Positions 9,188 through 19,792 of a stretch of DNA of 63,288 nucleotides are shown piece by piece (position 1 is the first letter of the stretch; each line of letters starts with the position of its first letter). The position numbers were made by a program, and so were the translations under genes. The notes under the pieces are model-generated. The model did not search any database and was not told the DNA's origin. It saw nothing but the letters and a program-made list of their open reading frames with translations. Source of the stretch: Desulfovibrio sp. Marseille-P6017 (GTDB taxonomy: Bacteria > Bacillota_A > Clostridia > Peptostreptococcales > Peptostreptococcaceae); the NCBI GenBank assembly GCA_900604495.1, contig UWOR01000018.1, positions 1-63,288 of the forward strand. Direction: 5' to 3'.

Positions 9188-10561
9188 ATGGCAAAAATTA
9201 GAACAAAATATGTATGTCAAGAGTGTGGATATGAAACTAGTAAATGGTTGGGAAAATGTCCAGAATGCACAAAATGGAATACATTTGTAGAAGAAATAGA
9301 ACAAAAGAATTCAAGAAAAGAAGTTTTTATTATAGATAAATCTTCATCAAAGCCTGTGAATATAAATGCTATAGAAACTAAAGAAGAAGAAAGATTTTCT
9401 ACAGAGATAGCAGAATTAGATAGAGTTCTTGGTGGAGGAATTGTAAAAGGATCATTGGTACTTGTAGGAGGAGACCCTGGAATAGGTAAATCAACTCTTT
9501 TAATTCAAGTATCAAGTAATGTAGCAAATGCAGGAAGAAAAGTTTTATATATATCAGGAGAAGAATCTGAGTCTCAAATTAAGATGAGAGCAAAAAGATT
9601 AGGAATTAATTCCGATAATTTATATATATTTGCAGAAAATAACTTAAGTATAATAGAAGCAAACCTAGATACAATAAGTCCGGATTTAATCATAGTAGAC
9701 TCAATACAAACAGTATATAGCCCAGAAATTGCTTCAGCGCCAGGGACTGTTAGTCAGATTAAAGAAGGTACTGCTAAGTTTATGAAAATTTCTAAAAAAA
9801 TGGGTATATCTACTTTTGTAGTTGGACATGTAACAAAAGAAGGATCTTTAGCAGGTCCTAAGTTATTAGAGCATATGGTTGATACTGTAATATATTTTGA
9901 AGGGGAAAGATACAATACTTATAGATTAGTTAGGGCTGTAAAAAATAGATTTGGATCTACTAATGAGCTAGGAGTATTTGAGATGAGAGATTTAGGATTA
10001 GTAGAGCTTGATAATCCATCAAAAGTATTAATATCTGAAAAACCAAAAGACGTTGCAGGATCAGTAATTATATCTACTGTAGAAGGTACAAGACCAATGT
10101 TATTGGAATTACAAGCATTAGTATCTCCAACTAGTTTTGGAATAGCCAAAAGAACAGCTACAGGAGTTGATTTTAATAGAGTAGCCTTGTTGTTAGCAGT
10201 ACTTGAAAAGCGTGTAGGTCTACAAATACAAAATCAAGATGTGTATATAAATGTTGTAGGAGGAATAAAGATTAATGAACCTTCTATAGATATGGGAATA
10301 ATACTTGCGGTAGCATCTAGCTTTAGGAATATACCAGTATCAGAAGACGTAGTGGTAACGGGAGAAGTTGGGTTAACAGGAGAGGTAAGAGCAGTTAGCT
10401 TTATAGAAAAAAGAATTGCAGAGTGTAAAAAGCTAGGTTTTAAAAAGATAATTATTCCTAGAAATAATTATGATGCAGTTAAAGAAGTAACAGGGATAGA
10501 TATTATTCCTGTAGATAATTTAAGACAAGCTATTAATATAGTGCTAGGGGGGAATAGATAG
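9188..10561 (+). CDS. radA: DNA repair protein RadA
   Basis: RecA-like ATPase that helps process recombination intermediates. The 457 residues match the family length. An N-terminal four-cysteine zinc finger (C10, C13, C24, C27) is followed by a Walker A GGDPGIGKST near 94, the RadA-specific KNRFG motif near 251, and a C-terminal Lon-like domain (about 290-457). It lies two bases before disA, so the two are co-transcribed. The RadA-DisA pairing is also found in other Firmicutes, where RadA can modulate DisA activity. Confidence 0.97.
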   Translation: MAKIRTKYVCQECGYETSKWLGKCPECTKWNTFVEEIEQKNSRKEVFIIDKSSSKPVNINAIETKEEERFSTEIAELDRVLGGGIVKGSLVLVGGDPGIGKSTLLIQVSSNVANAGRKVLYISGEESESQIKMRAKRLGINSDNLYIFAENNLSIIEANLDTISPDLIIVDSIQTVYSPEIASAPGTVSQIKEGTAKFMKISKKMGISTFVVGHVTKEGSLAGPKLLEHMVDTVIYFEGERYNTYRLVRAVKNRFGSTNELGVFEMRDLGLVELDNPSKVLISEKPKDVAGSVIISTVEGTRPMLLELQALVSPTSFGIAKRTATGVDFNRVALLLAVLEKRVGLQIQNQDVYINVVGGIKINEPSIDMGIILAVASSFRNIPVSEDVVVTGEVGLTGEVRAVSFIEKRIAECKKLGFKKIIIPRNNYDAVKEVTGIDIIPVDNLRQAINIVLGGNR

Positions 10562-10563
10562 TA

Positions 10564-11634
10564 ATGGATAATTTCCTAAGCAATAAAGAAATATTACAAG
10601 CATTAAAAATGATATCTCCAGGAACACAACTGAGACAAGGACTGGACAATGTTTTAAAGGCTAAAACTGGTGGTCTTATAGTAATTGCTACAAATGAAGA
10701 AATAATGGATGTTGTAGATGGTGGATTTGCCATAAATGCAGAATACTCTCCAGCATATGTTTATGAGTTAGCAAAAATGGATGGTGCTATAGTTATTAGT
10801 GGAGATACTAAAAAGATATTATATGCGAATGCGCAACTTATACCAGATTACTCAATTCCTACATCGGAAACAGGAACTAGACATAGAACAGCGGAAAGAG
10901 TGGCTAAGCAAACAGGGGCTATTGTTATAGCAATTTCACAAAGACGAAATATAATAACTGTTTATCAAGGTGAATACAAATATGTAGTGGAAGAAATATC
11001 TAAAATATTTACAAAAGCTAATCAAGCAATACAAACTTTAGAAAAGTATAAGGCTGTTTTAGATCAGGCTGTAATAAGTCTTAATGCATTAGAATTTAAG
11101 GATTTAGTTACTATTTATGATGTTGCTTTAGTTATACAAAAGATGGAAATGGTTATGAGAATTACTAACATAATAGAGAATTATGTGATAGAATTAGGTG
11201 TAGAAGGTAACTTAGTGAGCATGCAATTAGAAGAGTTAATGGGTACAGCTAGAATAGATCAGAAGCTTATATTCAAGGATTACAAGAGAGAAGATTTAGG
11301 AATTACAGACTTTAATAAAAAAATGAGAAGCTTAAGCGATGAAGAACTTATAGACTTAGCAAATATGGCTAGGATATTAGGATACAGTGGATTCTCTGAA
11401 AGTATGGATATGGCAATAAGACCTAGAGGATACAGAATACTTAATAAGATACACAGATTACCTGCAACAATAATTGAAAATTTAGTTAATTATTTTGATA
11501 ATTTCCAGGAAATTGTAAGAGCTTCAATTGAAGAGCTTGATGAGGTAGAAGGTATAGGAGAAATAAGAGCGACTTATATAAAAAATGGACTTATAAAAAT
11601 GCAGCAGTTAGTATTATTAGATAGGCATATATAA
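10564..11634 (+). CDS. disA: DNA integrity scanning diadenylate cyclase DisA
   Basis: Makes cyclic di-AMP from two ATP and responds to branched DNA. The DAC domain shows the DGA motif near 73-75 and the RHR motif (GTRHRT) near 105. A helical linker leads to a C-terminal helix-hairpin-helix DNA-binding region (VEGIGEIRA near 327). The length of 356 residues is standard. It is translationally close to radA (2-base gap). c-di-AMP controls potassium and osmolyte transport, wall homeostasis and, in sporulators, entry into sporulation. Confidence 0.97.
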   Translation: MDNFLSNKEILQALKMISPGTQLRQGLDNVLKAKTGGLIVIATNEEIMDVVDGGFAINAEYSPAYVYELAKMDGAIVISGDTKKILYANAQLIPDYSIPTSETGTRHRTAERVAKQTGAIVIAISQRRNIITVYQGEYKYVVEEISKIFTKANQAIQTLEKYKAVLDQAVISLNALEFKDLVTIYDVALVIQKMEMVMRITNIIENYVIELGVEGNLVSMQLEELMGTARIDQKLIFKDYKREDLGITDFNKKMRSLSDEELIDLANMARILGYSGFSESMDMAIRPRGYRILNKIHRLPATIIENLVNYFDNFQEIVRASIEELDEVEGIGEIRATYIKNGLIKMQQLVLLDRHI

Positions 11635-11654
11635 AAGATGTTACAACTTTGTTA

Positions 11655-11684
11655 TTGAATAAAAGAAATAAGTTAGAATATAAT
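11655..11684 (+). promoter_or_regulatory. Probable promoter of the PIN/TRAM gene
   Basis: TTGAAT and TATAAT separated by 18 bases, 35 bases before the TTG start of the next gene. Confidence 0.55.
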
Positions 11685-11718
11685 GAAGATATTAAATAGA
11701 TAACTAGGGGGTGAAATT

Positions 11719-12813
11719 TTGATACGAAGAATAATAAGGGCACTCATAGGAATTGCCGGTTTTGTATTAGGATTTGCTACATACTTAGCGTTAATGGAAA
11801 ATATCGAATTTTTAAAATTTGGAAATATAGTATATGGATATATAGCATCGATTGGTGTAGGAGCAATATTAGGATTTGTGTTTTATAAGTTAGAACCTTG
11901 GGTTGTAAATAAAACTAAAGAATTAGTAAAAATATTGGATACTGAAATGTCAAAGTATCCTCAAACAGACATATTATTAGGAGCTATAGGTCTTATAATT
12001 GGTTTAGTTATTGCATACTTAATAGTTGGATTAATAAATACAATAGTAAGAATACCATTAATAAATGGAGTTTTAGCATTAATAACGTACATATTCATGG
12101 GATATTTAGGAATAAGAATATCTCTTAAAAGTAGAGATGATTTATTTAATATAAATAAGCTTGCTAGATTATCAAATAGCATAAAAGATAAAAGTGGCAA
12201 AAAAGAAGTTAATAAAGGTATACCTGTAAAAGTATTAGATACTAGTGTAATTATAGATGGAAGAATAGCTGATATCTGTAAAACTGGATTTATAGAAGGT
12301 AAATTAATTATACCTAAGTTTGTTTTAAATGAATTACAACATATAGCAGACTCTTCAGATGACTTAAAAAGAGTTAGAGGAAGAAGAGGACTTGATATAT
12401 TAAATATTATTCAAAAAGAGTTGGATATAGAAGTTGAAATAAGTGAAACAGACTTTGATGATATTCCTGAAGTTGATAGTAAATTATTAAAATTAGCTCA
12501 AGTTTTAGGTGGTAAGGTAGTTACAAATGATTATAATCTAAACAAAGTGGCTCAATTTCAAGGCGTTGAAGTATTAAATATAAATGAGTTAGCAAATGCA
12601 ATAAAACCAGTTGCAATACCTGGAGAAGAAATGGTAGCTCAGGTTGTAAAAGAAGGTAAAGAAGCTAATCAAGGTATAGCATACTTAGATGATGGTACCA
12701 TGATAGTTGTAGATGGTGGTAGAAAGCATATGGGTGAAACTATAAGAGTTTTAGTTACATCTGTACTTCAAACACCAGCAGGAAGAATGATATTTGGAAA
12801 ACCTAAAAATTAA
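11719..12813 (+). CDS. Membrane-anchored PIN and TRAM domain protein (YacL family)
   Basis: The 364 residues begin with about four transmembrane segments (roughly 5-25, 33-52, 82-104, 110-130). A PIN ribonuclease-like domain follows, with the acidic site [11 protein letters not shown] near 172, and then a C-terminal TRAM RNA-binding domain (about 303-364). The start is TTG, preceded by AGGGGGTGA. The family sits next to disA/radA and ispD in many Firmicutes. It is predicted to be a membrane-tethered RNA nuclease; the substrate is unknown to me. Confidence 0.88.
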   Translation: MIRRIIRALIGIAGFVLGFATYLALMENIEFLKFGNIVYGYIASIGVGAILGFVFYKLEPWVVNKTKELVKILDTEMSKYPQTDILLGAIGLIIGLVIAYLIVGLINTIVRIPLINGVLALITYIFMGYLGIRISLKSRDDLFNINKLARLSNSIKDKSGKKEVNKGIPVKVLDTSVIIDGRIADICKTGFIEGKLIIPKFVLNELQHIADSSDDLKRVRGRRGLDILNIIQKELDIEVEISETDFDDIPEVDSKLLKLAQVLGGKVVTNDYNLNKVAQFQGVEVLNINELANAIKPVAIPGEEMVAQVVKEGKEANQGIAYLDDGTMIVVDGGRKHMGETIRVLVTSVLQTPAGRMIFGKPKN

Positions 12814-12824
12814 TTATATTAAAA

Positions 12825-12875
12825 AGGAGTTATATTAAGAGTTATTGGAGAAATTCTTAGTATAACTCTTTTTTT
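12825..12875 (+). terminator. Terminator after the PIN/TRAM gene
   Basis: GGAGTTATATTAAG pairs with CTTAGTATAACTC (with G-U pairs) and is followed by TTTTTTT. Confidence 0.82.
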
Positions 12876-12989
12876 AATAAGAAAATAAATGATAAAACTA
12901 ATAAAGATTATATTTTAAAGAAAAGGTCATTTAGGATATAATGAATCAGAGAAGAATGCTTGAATAGTAAGAATTTAAGAGGTGGAATA

Positions 12990-13676
12990 ATGAATAGCGT
13001 TATAATTGTAGCTGCTGGAAGCGGCAAAAGAATGAATATGGGTATTAATAAGCAATTTATAAAGTTAAATGAAAAGGAAATAATAGCTCACACTATAGAA
13101 ACTTTTTATAAAAATGAAAATATAGATGAAATTATTGTATGTATAAAAAAAGAAGAAGAAGAATTTTTTAAGGATAAAATTATAGATAGATATAGTTTTA
13201 AAAATATAAAAATAGCCTATGGAGGCAAAGAAAGACAAGATTCAATATATAATGGTCTAAAGCTTATAGATAGTAGGTGTGAAATAGTCTTAATACATGA
13301 TGGAGCAAGGCCTTTTGTAAGTGAGAGAATAATAAATAATTCTATTAAAGTTGCAAGGGAGAAGAAAGCTGTTGTAGTGGGAATGCCTGTAAAAGATACG
13401 ATTAAATTCGTTGATGATGGAAGTATAAAAGATACACCTAACAGAGAAAATTTATGGTCAGCTCAAACACCACAAAGTTTTGAATATAAACTTATTATGA
13501 GAGCATATGAAGAAGCTTATAAGCATGATTATTACGGTACGGATGATTCTATGCTTGTTGAGAAAATTGGACAACAAGTTACAATGATAATGGGTTCATA
13601 TGATAATATAAAAATTACTAGTCCAGAAGATATAGGAATTGGAGAACAAATTTTAAACTTACAAAAACATGTATAA
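12990..13676 (+). CDS. ispD: 2-C-methyl-D-erythritol 4-phosphate cytidylyltransferase
   Basis: Third step of the MEP isoprenoid pathway: CTP plus MEP gives CDP-methylerythritol. The CTP loop AAGSGKRM lies near residues 7-14, and HDGARPF near 104 is the signature. The usual PKQ after the loop reads NKQ here. The product is 228 residues from the ATG at 12990, which has AAGAGGTGG before it; the in-frame TTG at 12960 lacks a site. It is followed 18 bases later by ispF, the next-but-one enzyme of the same pathway. A TTTAAA/TATAAT pair with a 17-base spacer at 12914-12942 may be the promoter. Confidence 0.95.
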   Translation: MNSVIIVAAGSGKRMNMGINKQFIKLNEKEIIAHTIETFYKNENIDEIIVCIKKEEEEFFKDKIIDRYSFKNIKIAYGGKERQDSIYNGLKLIDSRCEIVLIHDGARPFVSERIINNSIKVAREKKAVVVGMPVKDTIKFVDDGSIKDTPNRENLWSAQTPQSFEYKLIMRAYEEAYKHDYYGTDDSMLVEKIGQQVTMIMGSYDNIKITSPEDIGIGEQILNLQKHV

Positions 13677-13694
13677 TTATATAGGAGGTATAAT

Positions 13695-14174
13695 ATGAGA
13701 ATAGGAATAGGATATGATGTTCATAAATTAGTAGAAAATAGAAAGTTAATTATAGGTGGAGTGAATGTTCCACATGAAAAAGGATTATTAGGTCACTCAG
13801 ATGCTGATGTTTTAACTCATGCAGTTATGGATTCGATATTAGGAGCACTTGCTTTAGGGGATATTGGTAAGCATTTCCCGGATAATGATGAAAAATATAA
13901 AGGTGCTGATAGTATAAAATTGTTAGAGTTTGTAAATAATTTAATAAAGAATAAAGGTTATAAAATAAATAATGTAGATTGCACAATAATAGCTCAAAGT
14001 CCTAAAATGGCACCTCATATTCAAAAAATGAGAGAAAATTTCGCTAAAGCGTTAGATACAGATATAGATAACATAAATGTAAAAGCAACAACAGAAGAAG
14101 GTTTAGGATTTACTGGAGCTAAAGAAGGTATAGCAGCACAAAGTGTATGTACTATTGTAAAAGTTGACAAGTAA
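13695..14174 (+). CDS. ispF: 2-C-methyl-D-erythritol 2,4-cyclodiphosphate synthase
   Basis: Cyclises CDP-ME 2-phosphate to MEcPP. The 159 residues include the metal ligands in DVHKL (D8, H10) and the [11 protein letters not shown] signature near 34-44. The C-terminal [13 protein letters not shown] is also typical. It has a strong AGGAGGT site and follows ispD closely, so the two form an operon supplying IPP for undecaprenyl phosphate and quinone-like products. Confidence 0.97.
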   Translation: MRIGIGYDVHKLVENRKLIIGGVNVPHEKGLLGHSDADVLTHAVMDSILGALALGDIGKHFPDNDEKYKGADSIKLLEFVNNLIKNKGYKINNVDCTIIAQSPKMAPHIQKMRENFAKALDTDIDNINVKATTEEGLGFTGAKEGIAAQSVCTIVKVDK

Positions 14175-14206
14175 TATTAAATAATATATTATTATGAATA
14201 GATTAT

Positions 14207-14235
14207 TTGATAAAAGTAAATACCATAGTTAATAA
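14207..14235 (+). promoter_or_regulatory. Possible promoter of the proS T-box transcript
   Basis: TTGATA and TAATAA are separated by 17 bases, about 40 bases before the T-box leader. An alternative -10 (TATAAA) starts at 14236. Confidence 0.4.
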
Positions 14236-14274
14236 TATAAAATGCAATTATGAAGAAATAGTAAAAGATGAAAT

Positions 14275-14471
14275 CTTTACAGAGAGGAAACGTGGCTGAG
14301 AGTTTCTAAGAGGAAGTTTTTGAACCAGTCTTCTAGCTTAAGAACAGTAACAAGTTCTTACGTTTTGGAGCGTTATATCCTACTTAAGGGAGCCTTATGG
14401 CTAATTAGAGTGGTACCGCGGAAAGCTAACCTTCCGTCTCTATATTTATTATAGAGACGGAAGGTTTTTTT
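14275..14471 (+). promoter_or_regulatory. T-box leader controlling proS
   Basis: The T-box sequence AGAGTGGTACCGCGG (14407-14421) is followed by a 17-bp terminator hairpin (arms 14428-14444 and 14450-14466) with a T run. The stem I region carries GTGGCTGAGAG. GAACCAG places a proline CCA triplet at 14325-14327 as the likely specifier. Uncharged tRNA-Pro would pair with it and with the T-box bulge, favouring the antiterminator and allowing proS transcription. The specifier assignment is inference from the downstream gene and local context. Confidence 0.93.
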
Positions 14472-14518
14472 GTATTTAAATTTTAAGAATGAATATTTAA
14501 CCAAGGAGGAAATGTAAA

Positions 14519-16234
14519 ATGAGAATGTCAAAGATGTTAATGCCAACATTAAAAGAAGTTCCATCTGATGCAGAAATAACAAGTCATCAGTTAATGTTAA
14601 GAGCAGGGATGATAAGAAAGATGGCTTCAGGAGTGTATAACCAATTACCTATGGGTATAAGAGTTTTTAATAAGATACAAAATATAATAAGAGAAGAAAT
14701 GAATGCTAAAGGTGCTCAAGAAATACTATGTTCAGGTCTTATACCATCTGAGTTATGGAAAGAGTCTGGTAGATGGGATGTAATGGGACCAGAAATGTTT
14801 AGATTAAAAGATAGAAACGAAAGAAGTTACTGTATGGGTCCAACTCATGAAGAAGTTTTTACTGATTTAGTAAGACAAGAAGTTACATCTTATAAGCAAC
14901 TTCCATTAAATTTATATCAAATACAAGTAAAATATAGAGATGAAAGAAGACCTAGATTTGGTGTTATGAGAACTAAAACTTTCACAATGAAAGATGCATA
15001 TAGTTTCGATGTAGATCAAGAAGGATTAGATAAGTCATATCAAGATATGTTTGAAGCATATACAAATATATTTGCTAGATGTGAATTAGAAAACAGCCCA
15101 GTTCAAGCTGATTCAGGAGCAATGGGTGGATCAGCTTCAGCTGAGTTTATGGTTAAATCAGAAGTTGGAGAAGATGAGATAGTATTCTGTTCAGGATGTG
15201 ACTATGCTGCTAATATAGAAAAAGCAACTTCAGTAAATCATGAAGCTTCAAATGAAGAAATGAAAGAAATGAAGGAAGTTCATACTCCAGGAGTTCATAC
15301 AATAGATGAATTAGTAGAATTCTTCAAAGAAGATGCAGGTAAGTTTGCAAAAACTTTAATATACTATGCTGATGGAAAATCTGTAGCAGTAGTAGTAAGA
15401 GGAGACAGAGATGTTAATGAAACTAAGGTTGCTAATGCTATAGGTGGAGCTGTAGAGTTTGAGCTTGCTAGCGAAACAACTATAAGAGAAGTAACAGGCG
15501 CTGAAGTTGGATTTGCTGGACCAATAGGAATAAAGACTGATTACTTATTAATAGACCAAGAAGTAGTAGATCAAAAAAATGTAGTAATAGGTGCTAATAA
15601 GACTGAATACCACATAGAAAATGCTAACTATGGAAGAGACTTTGAAGGTACAGTTGGAGACTTTAGAAACGTTAATGAAGGTGACAAGTGTACAAAGTGT
15701 GGTAGCGCTTTAGAAGTTGCTAGAGGTGTTGAAGTTGGACACATATTCAAATTAGGAACTAAATACTCAGAATCTATGGGAGCTACGTTCTTAGATAACA
15801 ATGGTAAATCTCAACCAATAGTAATGGGATGTTACGGAATTGGTGTAGAAAGAACTGCAGCTGCTGTAATAGAACAACATCATGATGAAAATGGTATAAT
15901 TTGGCCTTTAGCTATAGCTCCATATCATGTAGTAGTAGTTCCTGTAAACATTAAAAAAGATGAACATAGAGAAAATGCTGAAAAAATATATGAAGAGTTA
16001 AAAGCTATGGGCGTAGAAGTGCTATTAGATGATAGAGATGAAAGAGCTGGAGTTAAGTTCAAGGATTCTGAATTAATAGGTATACCAATGAGAATTACTG
16101 TAGGTAAAGATATAGTAGATGGAAAAGTTGAATTTAAGTTAAGAAATAGCCAAGATAAAGAAGTTATAGGATTAGATGAAATAAAATCTAAAGTAGAAGC
16201 TGAATTTATAAAAAATAATGTTAAATTAGGATAA
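14519..16234 (+). CDS. proS: Prolyl-tRNA synthetase (bacterial type)
   Basis: Charges tRNA-Pro. At 571 residues it is the long bacterial form, with an editing insertion domain (about 225-400) between class II motifs 2 and 3 that clears mis-charged alanine. Motif 2 is around [17 protein letters not shown] (near 140-157), and motif 3 ends in [10 protein letters not shown] (near 441). A C-terminal anticodon-binding domain follows. ACCAAGGAGG lies before the ATG. It is controlled by the T-box upstream and ended by a long hairpin. Confidence 0.97.
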   Translation: MRMSKMLMPTLKEVPSDAEITSHQLMLRAGMIRKMASGVYNQLPMGIRVFNKIQNIIREEMNAKGAQEILCSGLIPSELWKESGRWDVMGPEMFRLKDRNERSYCMGPTHEEVFTDLVRQEVTSYKQLPLNLYQIQVKYRDERRPRFGVMRTKTFTMKDAYSFDVDQEGLDKSYQDMFEAYTNIFARCELENSPVQADSGAMGGSASAEFMVKSEVGEDEIVFCSGCDYAANIEKATSVNHEASNEEMKEMKEVHTPGVHTIDELVEFFKEDAGKFAKTLIYYADGKSVAVVVRGDRDVNETKVANAIGGAVEFELASETTIREVTGAEVGFAGPIGIKTDYLLIDQEVVDQKNVVIGANKTEYHIENANYGRDFEGTVGDFRNVNEGDKCTKCGSALEVARGVEVGHIFKLGTKYSESMGATFLDNNGKSQPIVMGCYGIGVERTAAAVIEQHHDENGIIWPLAIAPYHVVVVPVNIKKDEHRENAEKIYEELKAMGVEVLLDDRDERAGVKFKDSELIGIPMRITVGKDIVDGKVEFKLRNSQDKEVIGLDEIKSKVEAEFIKNNVKLG

Positions 16235-16238
16235 TAAT

Positions 16239-16306
16239 AAGATAGTATATATAATCCACTGTATATGTTAATAATTCTATGTATATGTGGATATATATAC
16301 TATCTT
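16239..16306 (+). terminator. Long hairpin after proS
   Basis: AAGATAGTATATATAATCCAC (16239-16259, here described by its ends AAGATAG and ATCCAC) pairs with GTGGATATATATACTATCTT (16287-16306), with one bulged base. The loop has further AT repeats. Confidence 0.7.
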
Positions 16307-16325
16307 AAATTGATTTAAAATCTAA

Positions 16326-16363
16326 TTATCCACAAAAGGATTCCTTTTTAGTCATTTGGATAA
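16326..16363 (+). promoter_or_regulatory. Nested hairpins in the gltX leader
   Basis: TTATCCA (16326-16332) pairs with TGGATAA (16357-16363), enclosing AAAAG-GATTC-CTTTT. It lies 70 bases before gltX. No T-box consensus is present. It may be a second proS terminator or a gltX leader element. Confidence 0.4.
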
Positions 16364-16434
16364 AATAAAAATACAATATATAGACGTTTTTTGATATTAT
16401 AAAAGATGTATGAAAATAATCAGGAGGTAAAGAG

Positions 16435-17916
16435 ATGAGCGTAAGAGTAAGATTTGCTCCAAGTCCAACTGGATTTGTACATATAGGTAGTTTAAGAACT
16501 GCTTTATATAACTACTTATTTGCAAAAAAAATGGGCGGAGAATACATATTAAGAGTTGAAGATACTGATCAAACTAGATTAGTTGAAGGTGCTATAGAAA
16601 ACATGTTAAATGCAATGAGCTGGGGTGGAGTTAACCACAGTGAAGGTGTTATGTTAGATGAAAATGGAAACATAGTTCAAAAAGGTGAATATGGTCCATA
16701 TATACAATCAGAAAGATTAGATATATATATAGAATACATACAAGAGTTATTAGATAGCGGAAAAGCTTACTACTGCTTCTGTTCAAAAGAAAGGTTAGAT
16801 GAAGTAAGAGAAAAACAAAAAGAAGCTGGAGAAACTCCAAAATATGATGGTCACTGTAGAGATTTATCAAAAGAAGAAATCGAAGAAAAGATAGCAGCTG
16901 GTATACCTTATGTAATAAGACTAAGATTGCCAGAAAATCATGTAATAAAATTCACTGACTTAGTTAGAGGAGAAACTGAATTTAATACTAATGATTTAGA
17001 TGATCAAGTTTTAATAAAAACTGATGGTTTCCCAACTTACCATTTTGCAGTTGTAGTTGATGACCATTTAATGAAAATAACTCATGTAATAAGAGGAGAA
17101 GAATGGGTTTCTTCAACTCCAAAGCATGTTTATTTATATGAAGCATTTGGATGGGAAGCTCCAACATTTGTACATTTACCAAATATACTTAACAAAGAAA
17201 AGAAAAAATTAAGTAAAAGACATGGTGATGTTGCAGTTGAAGATTTCAAGAAAAAGGGATACTTACCAGAAGGACTAATAAACTATGTTGCATTAGTTGG
17301 ATGGTCTCCAGAAGATAATCAAGAATTATTCACTATGGAAGAATTAGAGAAAGCATTCTCGGTAGAGAGAGTATCTAAGAGTGGTGGAGTATTTGACACT
17401 GAAAAATTAAATTGGGTTAACCAACATTATATAAAAGAAGCGGATGATGCTTACTTAACAGACTTAGCTATACCATTCTTAGTTGAAGCTGGATTTGTTA
17501 CAGAAGAAGAAGCCAAAGAAAAATATGACTTCTTAAAAGGTATGGTATCAGTGCTAAAAGAAAAATTACAATATGTAAAAGAAGTAACTGACCACGCTTC
17601 AATATTCTTTGGAGATAAGGTAGAGTTAGAAACTGAGGAATGTGAAGATTTCTTAAAGTTAGAGCATATACCGACGTTAGTAAATGCATTAGAAGAAAAA
17701 ATATCTAATGCAGAAGTATTAGATGAGGCATTTGTAAAAGCTATGTTCAAAGAAATACAAAAAGAGCATGGAATAAAAGGTAAAAATTTATTTATGGGGT
17801 CAAGAATAAGTTTAACTGGTCAAATGCATGGACCGGATTTACCAAAAACTATGGAAGTTTTAGGAAAAGAAATTTGCTTAAATAGATTAACTTATGTAAA
17901 AAATAATATATTATAG
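16435..17916 (+). CDS. gltX: Glutamyl-tRNA synthetase
   Basis: Class I synthetase of 493 residues. The HIGH-type motif is in [14 protein letters not shown] (near 9-22), and the KMSKS-type motif is KKLSKRHG (near 257). In clostridia this enzyme commonly also charges tRNA-Gln with glutamate, for later amidation by GatCAB; that part is family knowledge and is not visible here. The ATG follows TCAGGAGGT. It is probably monocistronic, with hairpins before and a terminator after. Confidence 0.97.
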   Translation: MSVRVRFAPSPTGFVHIGSLRTALYNYLFAKKMGGEYILRVEDTDQTRLVEGAIENMLNAMSWGGVNHSEGVMLDENGNIVQKGEYGPYIQSERLDIYIEYIQELLDSGKAYYCFCSKERLDEVREKQKEAGETPKYDGHCRDLSKEEIEEKIAAGIPYVIRLRLPENHVIKFTDLVRGETEFNTNDLDDQVLIKTDGFPTYHFAVVVDDHLMKITHVIRGEEWVSSTPKHVYLYEAFGWEAPTFVHLPNILNKEKKKLSKRHGDVAVEDFKKKGYLPEGLINYVALVGWSPEDNQELFTMEELEKAFSVERVSKSGGVFDTEKLNWVNQHYIKEADDAYLTDLAIPFLVEAGFVTEEEAKEKYDFLKGMVSVLKEKLQYVKEVTDHASIFFGDKVELETEECEDFLKLEHIPTLVNALEEKISNAEVLDEAFVKAMFKEIQKEHGIKGKNLFMGSRISLTGQMHGPDLPKTMEVLGKEICLNRLTYVKNNIL

Positions 17917-17918
17917 TT

Positions 17919-17948
17919 AAAAAAAGTCCACTGCATAGGGCTTTTTTA
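17919..17948 (+). terminator. Terminator after gltX
   Basis: AAAAAGTCC pairs with GGGCTTTTT around ACTGCATA, followed by further T residues, a few bases after the gltX stop. Confidence 0.75.
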
Positions 17949-18111
17949 TATGTAATTATTTGGAGGAAATATTTACATATGATAGTAGAGGAGTTTTATT
18001 ATTAAAATTTAATATATAAATTATATGTTAATTAAGAAAATTAATAATAAATAGGTTTTAATAATTTAAAAATATTAAATAAATTGGTTTGTTTAAAAAC
18101 AAGGGGGTACT

Positions 18112-18264
18112 ATGTATAATAATATAGAAGATGTTAAAAAAGAGTTAGAACAACTTTGTGAGGATTACATAGAAGCATTAGAACTGTTAAAAAATAAAAA
18201 TATAGTAAGTAATGATACTTTCGAAGAATGTGTAAGCAATAAAGTTTTATTCTTAGATAGGTAA
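18112..18264 (+). CDS. Small conserved-looking protein of unknown function (50 aa)
   Basis: An ORF of 50 codons with an ATG five bases after a strong AAGGGGGT site. The product starts MYNNIEDVKKELEQLCEDY, is acidic and appears mostly helical, with heptad-like leucines and two cysteines (C16, C40). It has no signal peptide or membrane segment. It stands alone between the gltX terminator and cysS. Codon choice (ATA, GAA, TTA) is like its neighbours, and the reading frame uses common codons throughout. I do not recognise the family and assign no function. Confidence 0.65.
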   Translation: MYNNIEDVKKELEQLCEDYIEALELLKNKNIVSNDTFEECVSNKVLFLDR

Positions 18265-18392
18265 TACTGAATATTTTTTATAGAATAGCTGGATATAATA
18301 GTAATACTATTAATTGTAAGTGTTTTCAATTATAATATAGTATATAATTATTGTGTTATGGGAATTTATAACAATATAGTGAGGTGATGAGT

Positions 18393-19790
18393 GTGAAATT
18401 ATATAATACAATGACTAGGCAGAAAGAAGAGTTTGTTCCTATTGAGGAAGGAAAGGTAAAGATGTATGTATGTGGACCTACGGTTTATAATTATATACAT
18501 ATAGGAAATGCAAGACCTTTTATTATATTTGATACATTAAGAAGATATTTAGAATATAGAGGCTATGATGTAACTTATGTGCAAAACTTTACAGATGTAG
18601 ATGATAAAATTATAAAAAGGGGTCATGAAGAGGGAATATCTCCAGAAGAAGTTGCGAAGAAATATATAAATGAATATTTTGTAGATTCTGATGGATTAGG
18701 AATAAAGAGAGCATCTGTACACCCACAAGTTACAGATAATATACAACAAATAATAGATTTTGTTAAAGAACTAGAAGATAAAGGGTATGCATATGAAGTG
18801 AACGGAGATGTATACTTTGATACTAAAAAGTTTGAAGGTTATGGAAAGCTTTCAGGACAAAAACAAGATGAATTAGAAGCGGGTGCTAGAATAGAAGTAA
18901 ACGATCAAAAAAGACATCCTATGGATTTTGTACTTTGGAAGGCAAAAAAAGAAGGAGAACCAGGATGGCAAAGTCCTTGGGGTGAAGGTAGACCAGGATG
19001 GCACATAGAATGTTCTGTTATGTCTAATAGATACTTAGGAGAAACGATAGATATACATGCAGGAGGCCAAGATTTAACTTTCCCACATCATGAAAATGAG
19101 ATAGCTCAGAGTGAAGCTAGAAGTGGAAAAACTTTTGCTAATTACTGGATACATAATGGATATATAAATATAAATAATGAAAAAATGAGTAAATCAAAAG
19201 GAAACTTCTTTACAGTAAGAGATATATCTAAATTATATGATTTAGAAATTGTAAGGTTCTTTATGTTATCAGCTCATTATAGAAATCCAGTTAACTTTAG
19301 TGATGAGATGTTAAATCAAGCAAAAGCAGGTTTAGATAGATTGTATAATACTAAAGAAAAATTAGAATTTACTATAAGTAATTTAAAAGAATCTAATATG
19401 ACACAAGGTGAATTAAAACTAGCAACAGAATTAGATGGATTTAGAAGTAAATTTATAAACTCTATGGATGATGATGTAAATACAGCAGATGCTATAAGTG
19501 TTATATTTGAATTAGCCAAGTTTATAAATTCAAATGTTAATGAAAATTCATCATTAGAATTTGCTAATAAATGTTTAGATGAATTTAATGAATTAACTTC
19601 TGTATTAAATATAGTAAATAAGAAAAAAGATGATATACTAGATGAAGAGATAGAAAGCTTAATACAAAAAAGAACAGAAGCTAAGAAAAATAAAAATTAT
19701 CAATTAGCGGATGAAATAAGACAAGAATTATTAGATAAAGGTATTGTCTTAGAAGATACAAGACAAGGTGTTAAGTGGAAAAGGATATAA
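18393..19790 (+). CDS. cysS: Cysteinyl-tRNA synthetase
   Basis: Class I zinc enzyme of 465 residues that charges tRNA-Cys. It shows [16 protein letters not shown] (HIGH motif), zinc ligands including the GWHIECS cysteine and HHENE, and KMSKSKGN (KMSKS). The GTG at 18393 is preferred because GAGGTG ends six bases before it; the in-frame ATG at 18387 abuts that site but would align with the N-terminus of some homologues. The stop is two bases from the mrnC start, so the two genes are coupled. Several -10-like TATAAT boxes (18294, 18331, 18343) lie upstream. Confidence 0.95.
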   Translation: MKLYNTMTRQKEEFVPIEEGKVKMYVCGPTVYNYIHIGNARPFIIFDTLRRYLEYRGYDVTYVQNFTDVDDKIIKRGHEEGISPEEVAKKYINEYFVDSDGLGIKRASVHPQVTDNIQQIIDFVKELEDKGYAYEVNGDVYFDTKKFEGYGKLSGQKQDELEAGARIEVNDQKRHPMDFVLWKAKKEGEPGWQSPWGEGRPGWHIECSVMSNRYLGETIDIHAGGQDLTFPHHENEIAQSEARSGKTFANYWIHNGYININNEKMSKSKGNFFTVRDISKLYDLEIVRFFMLSAHYRNPVNFSDEMLNQAKAGLDRLYNTKEKLEFTISNLKESNMTQGELKLATELDGFRSKFINSMDDDVNTADAISVIFELAKFINSNVNENSSLEFANKCLDEFNELTSVLNIVNKKKDDILDEEIESLIQKRTEAKKNKNYQLADEIRQELLDKGIVLEDTRQGVKWKRI

Positions 19791-19792
19791 TC

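Noticed and set aside
11719..12813. PIN-domain protein as a toxin of a toxin-antitoxin pair
   Set aside because: The membrane segments, TRAM domain and conserved disA-ispD neighbourhood identify the YacL family; no antitoxin-like gene adjoins it.
17978..18004. Eight-codon reading frame (MIVEEFYY) after a GGAGG in the gltX-cysS gap
   Set aside because: Too short to support; spacing from GGAGG is long (12 bases). It could be a leader peptide, but nothing else supports it.
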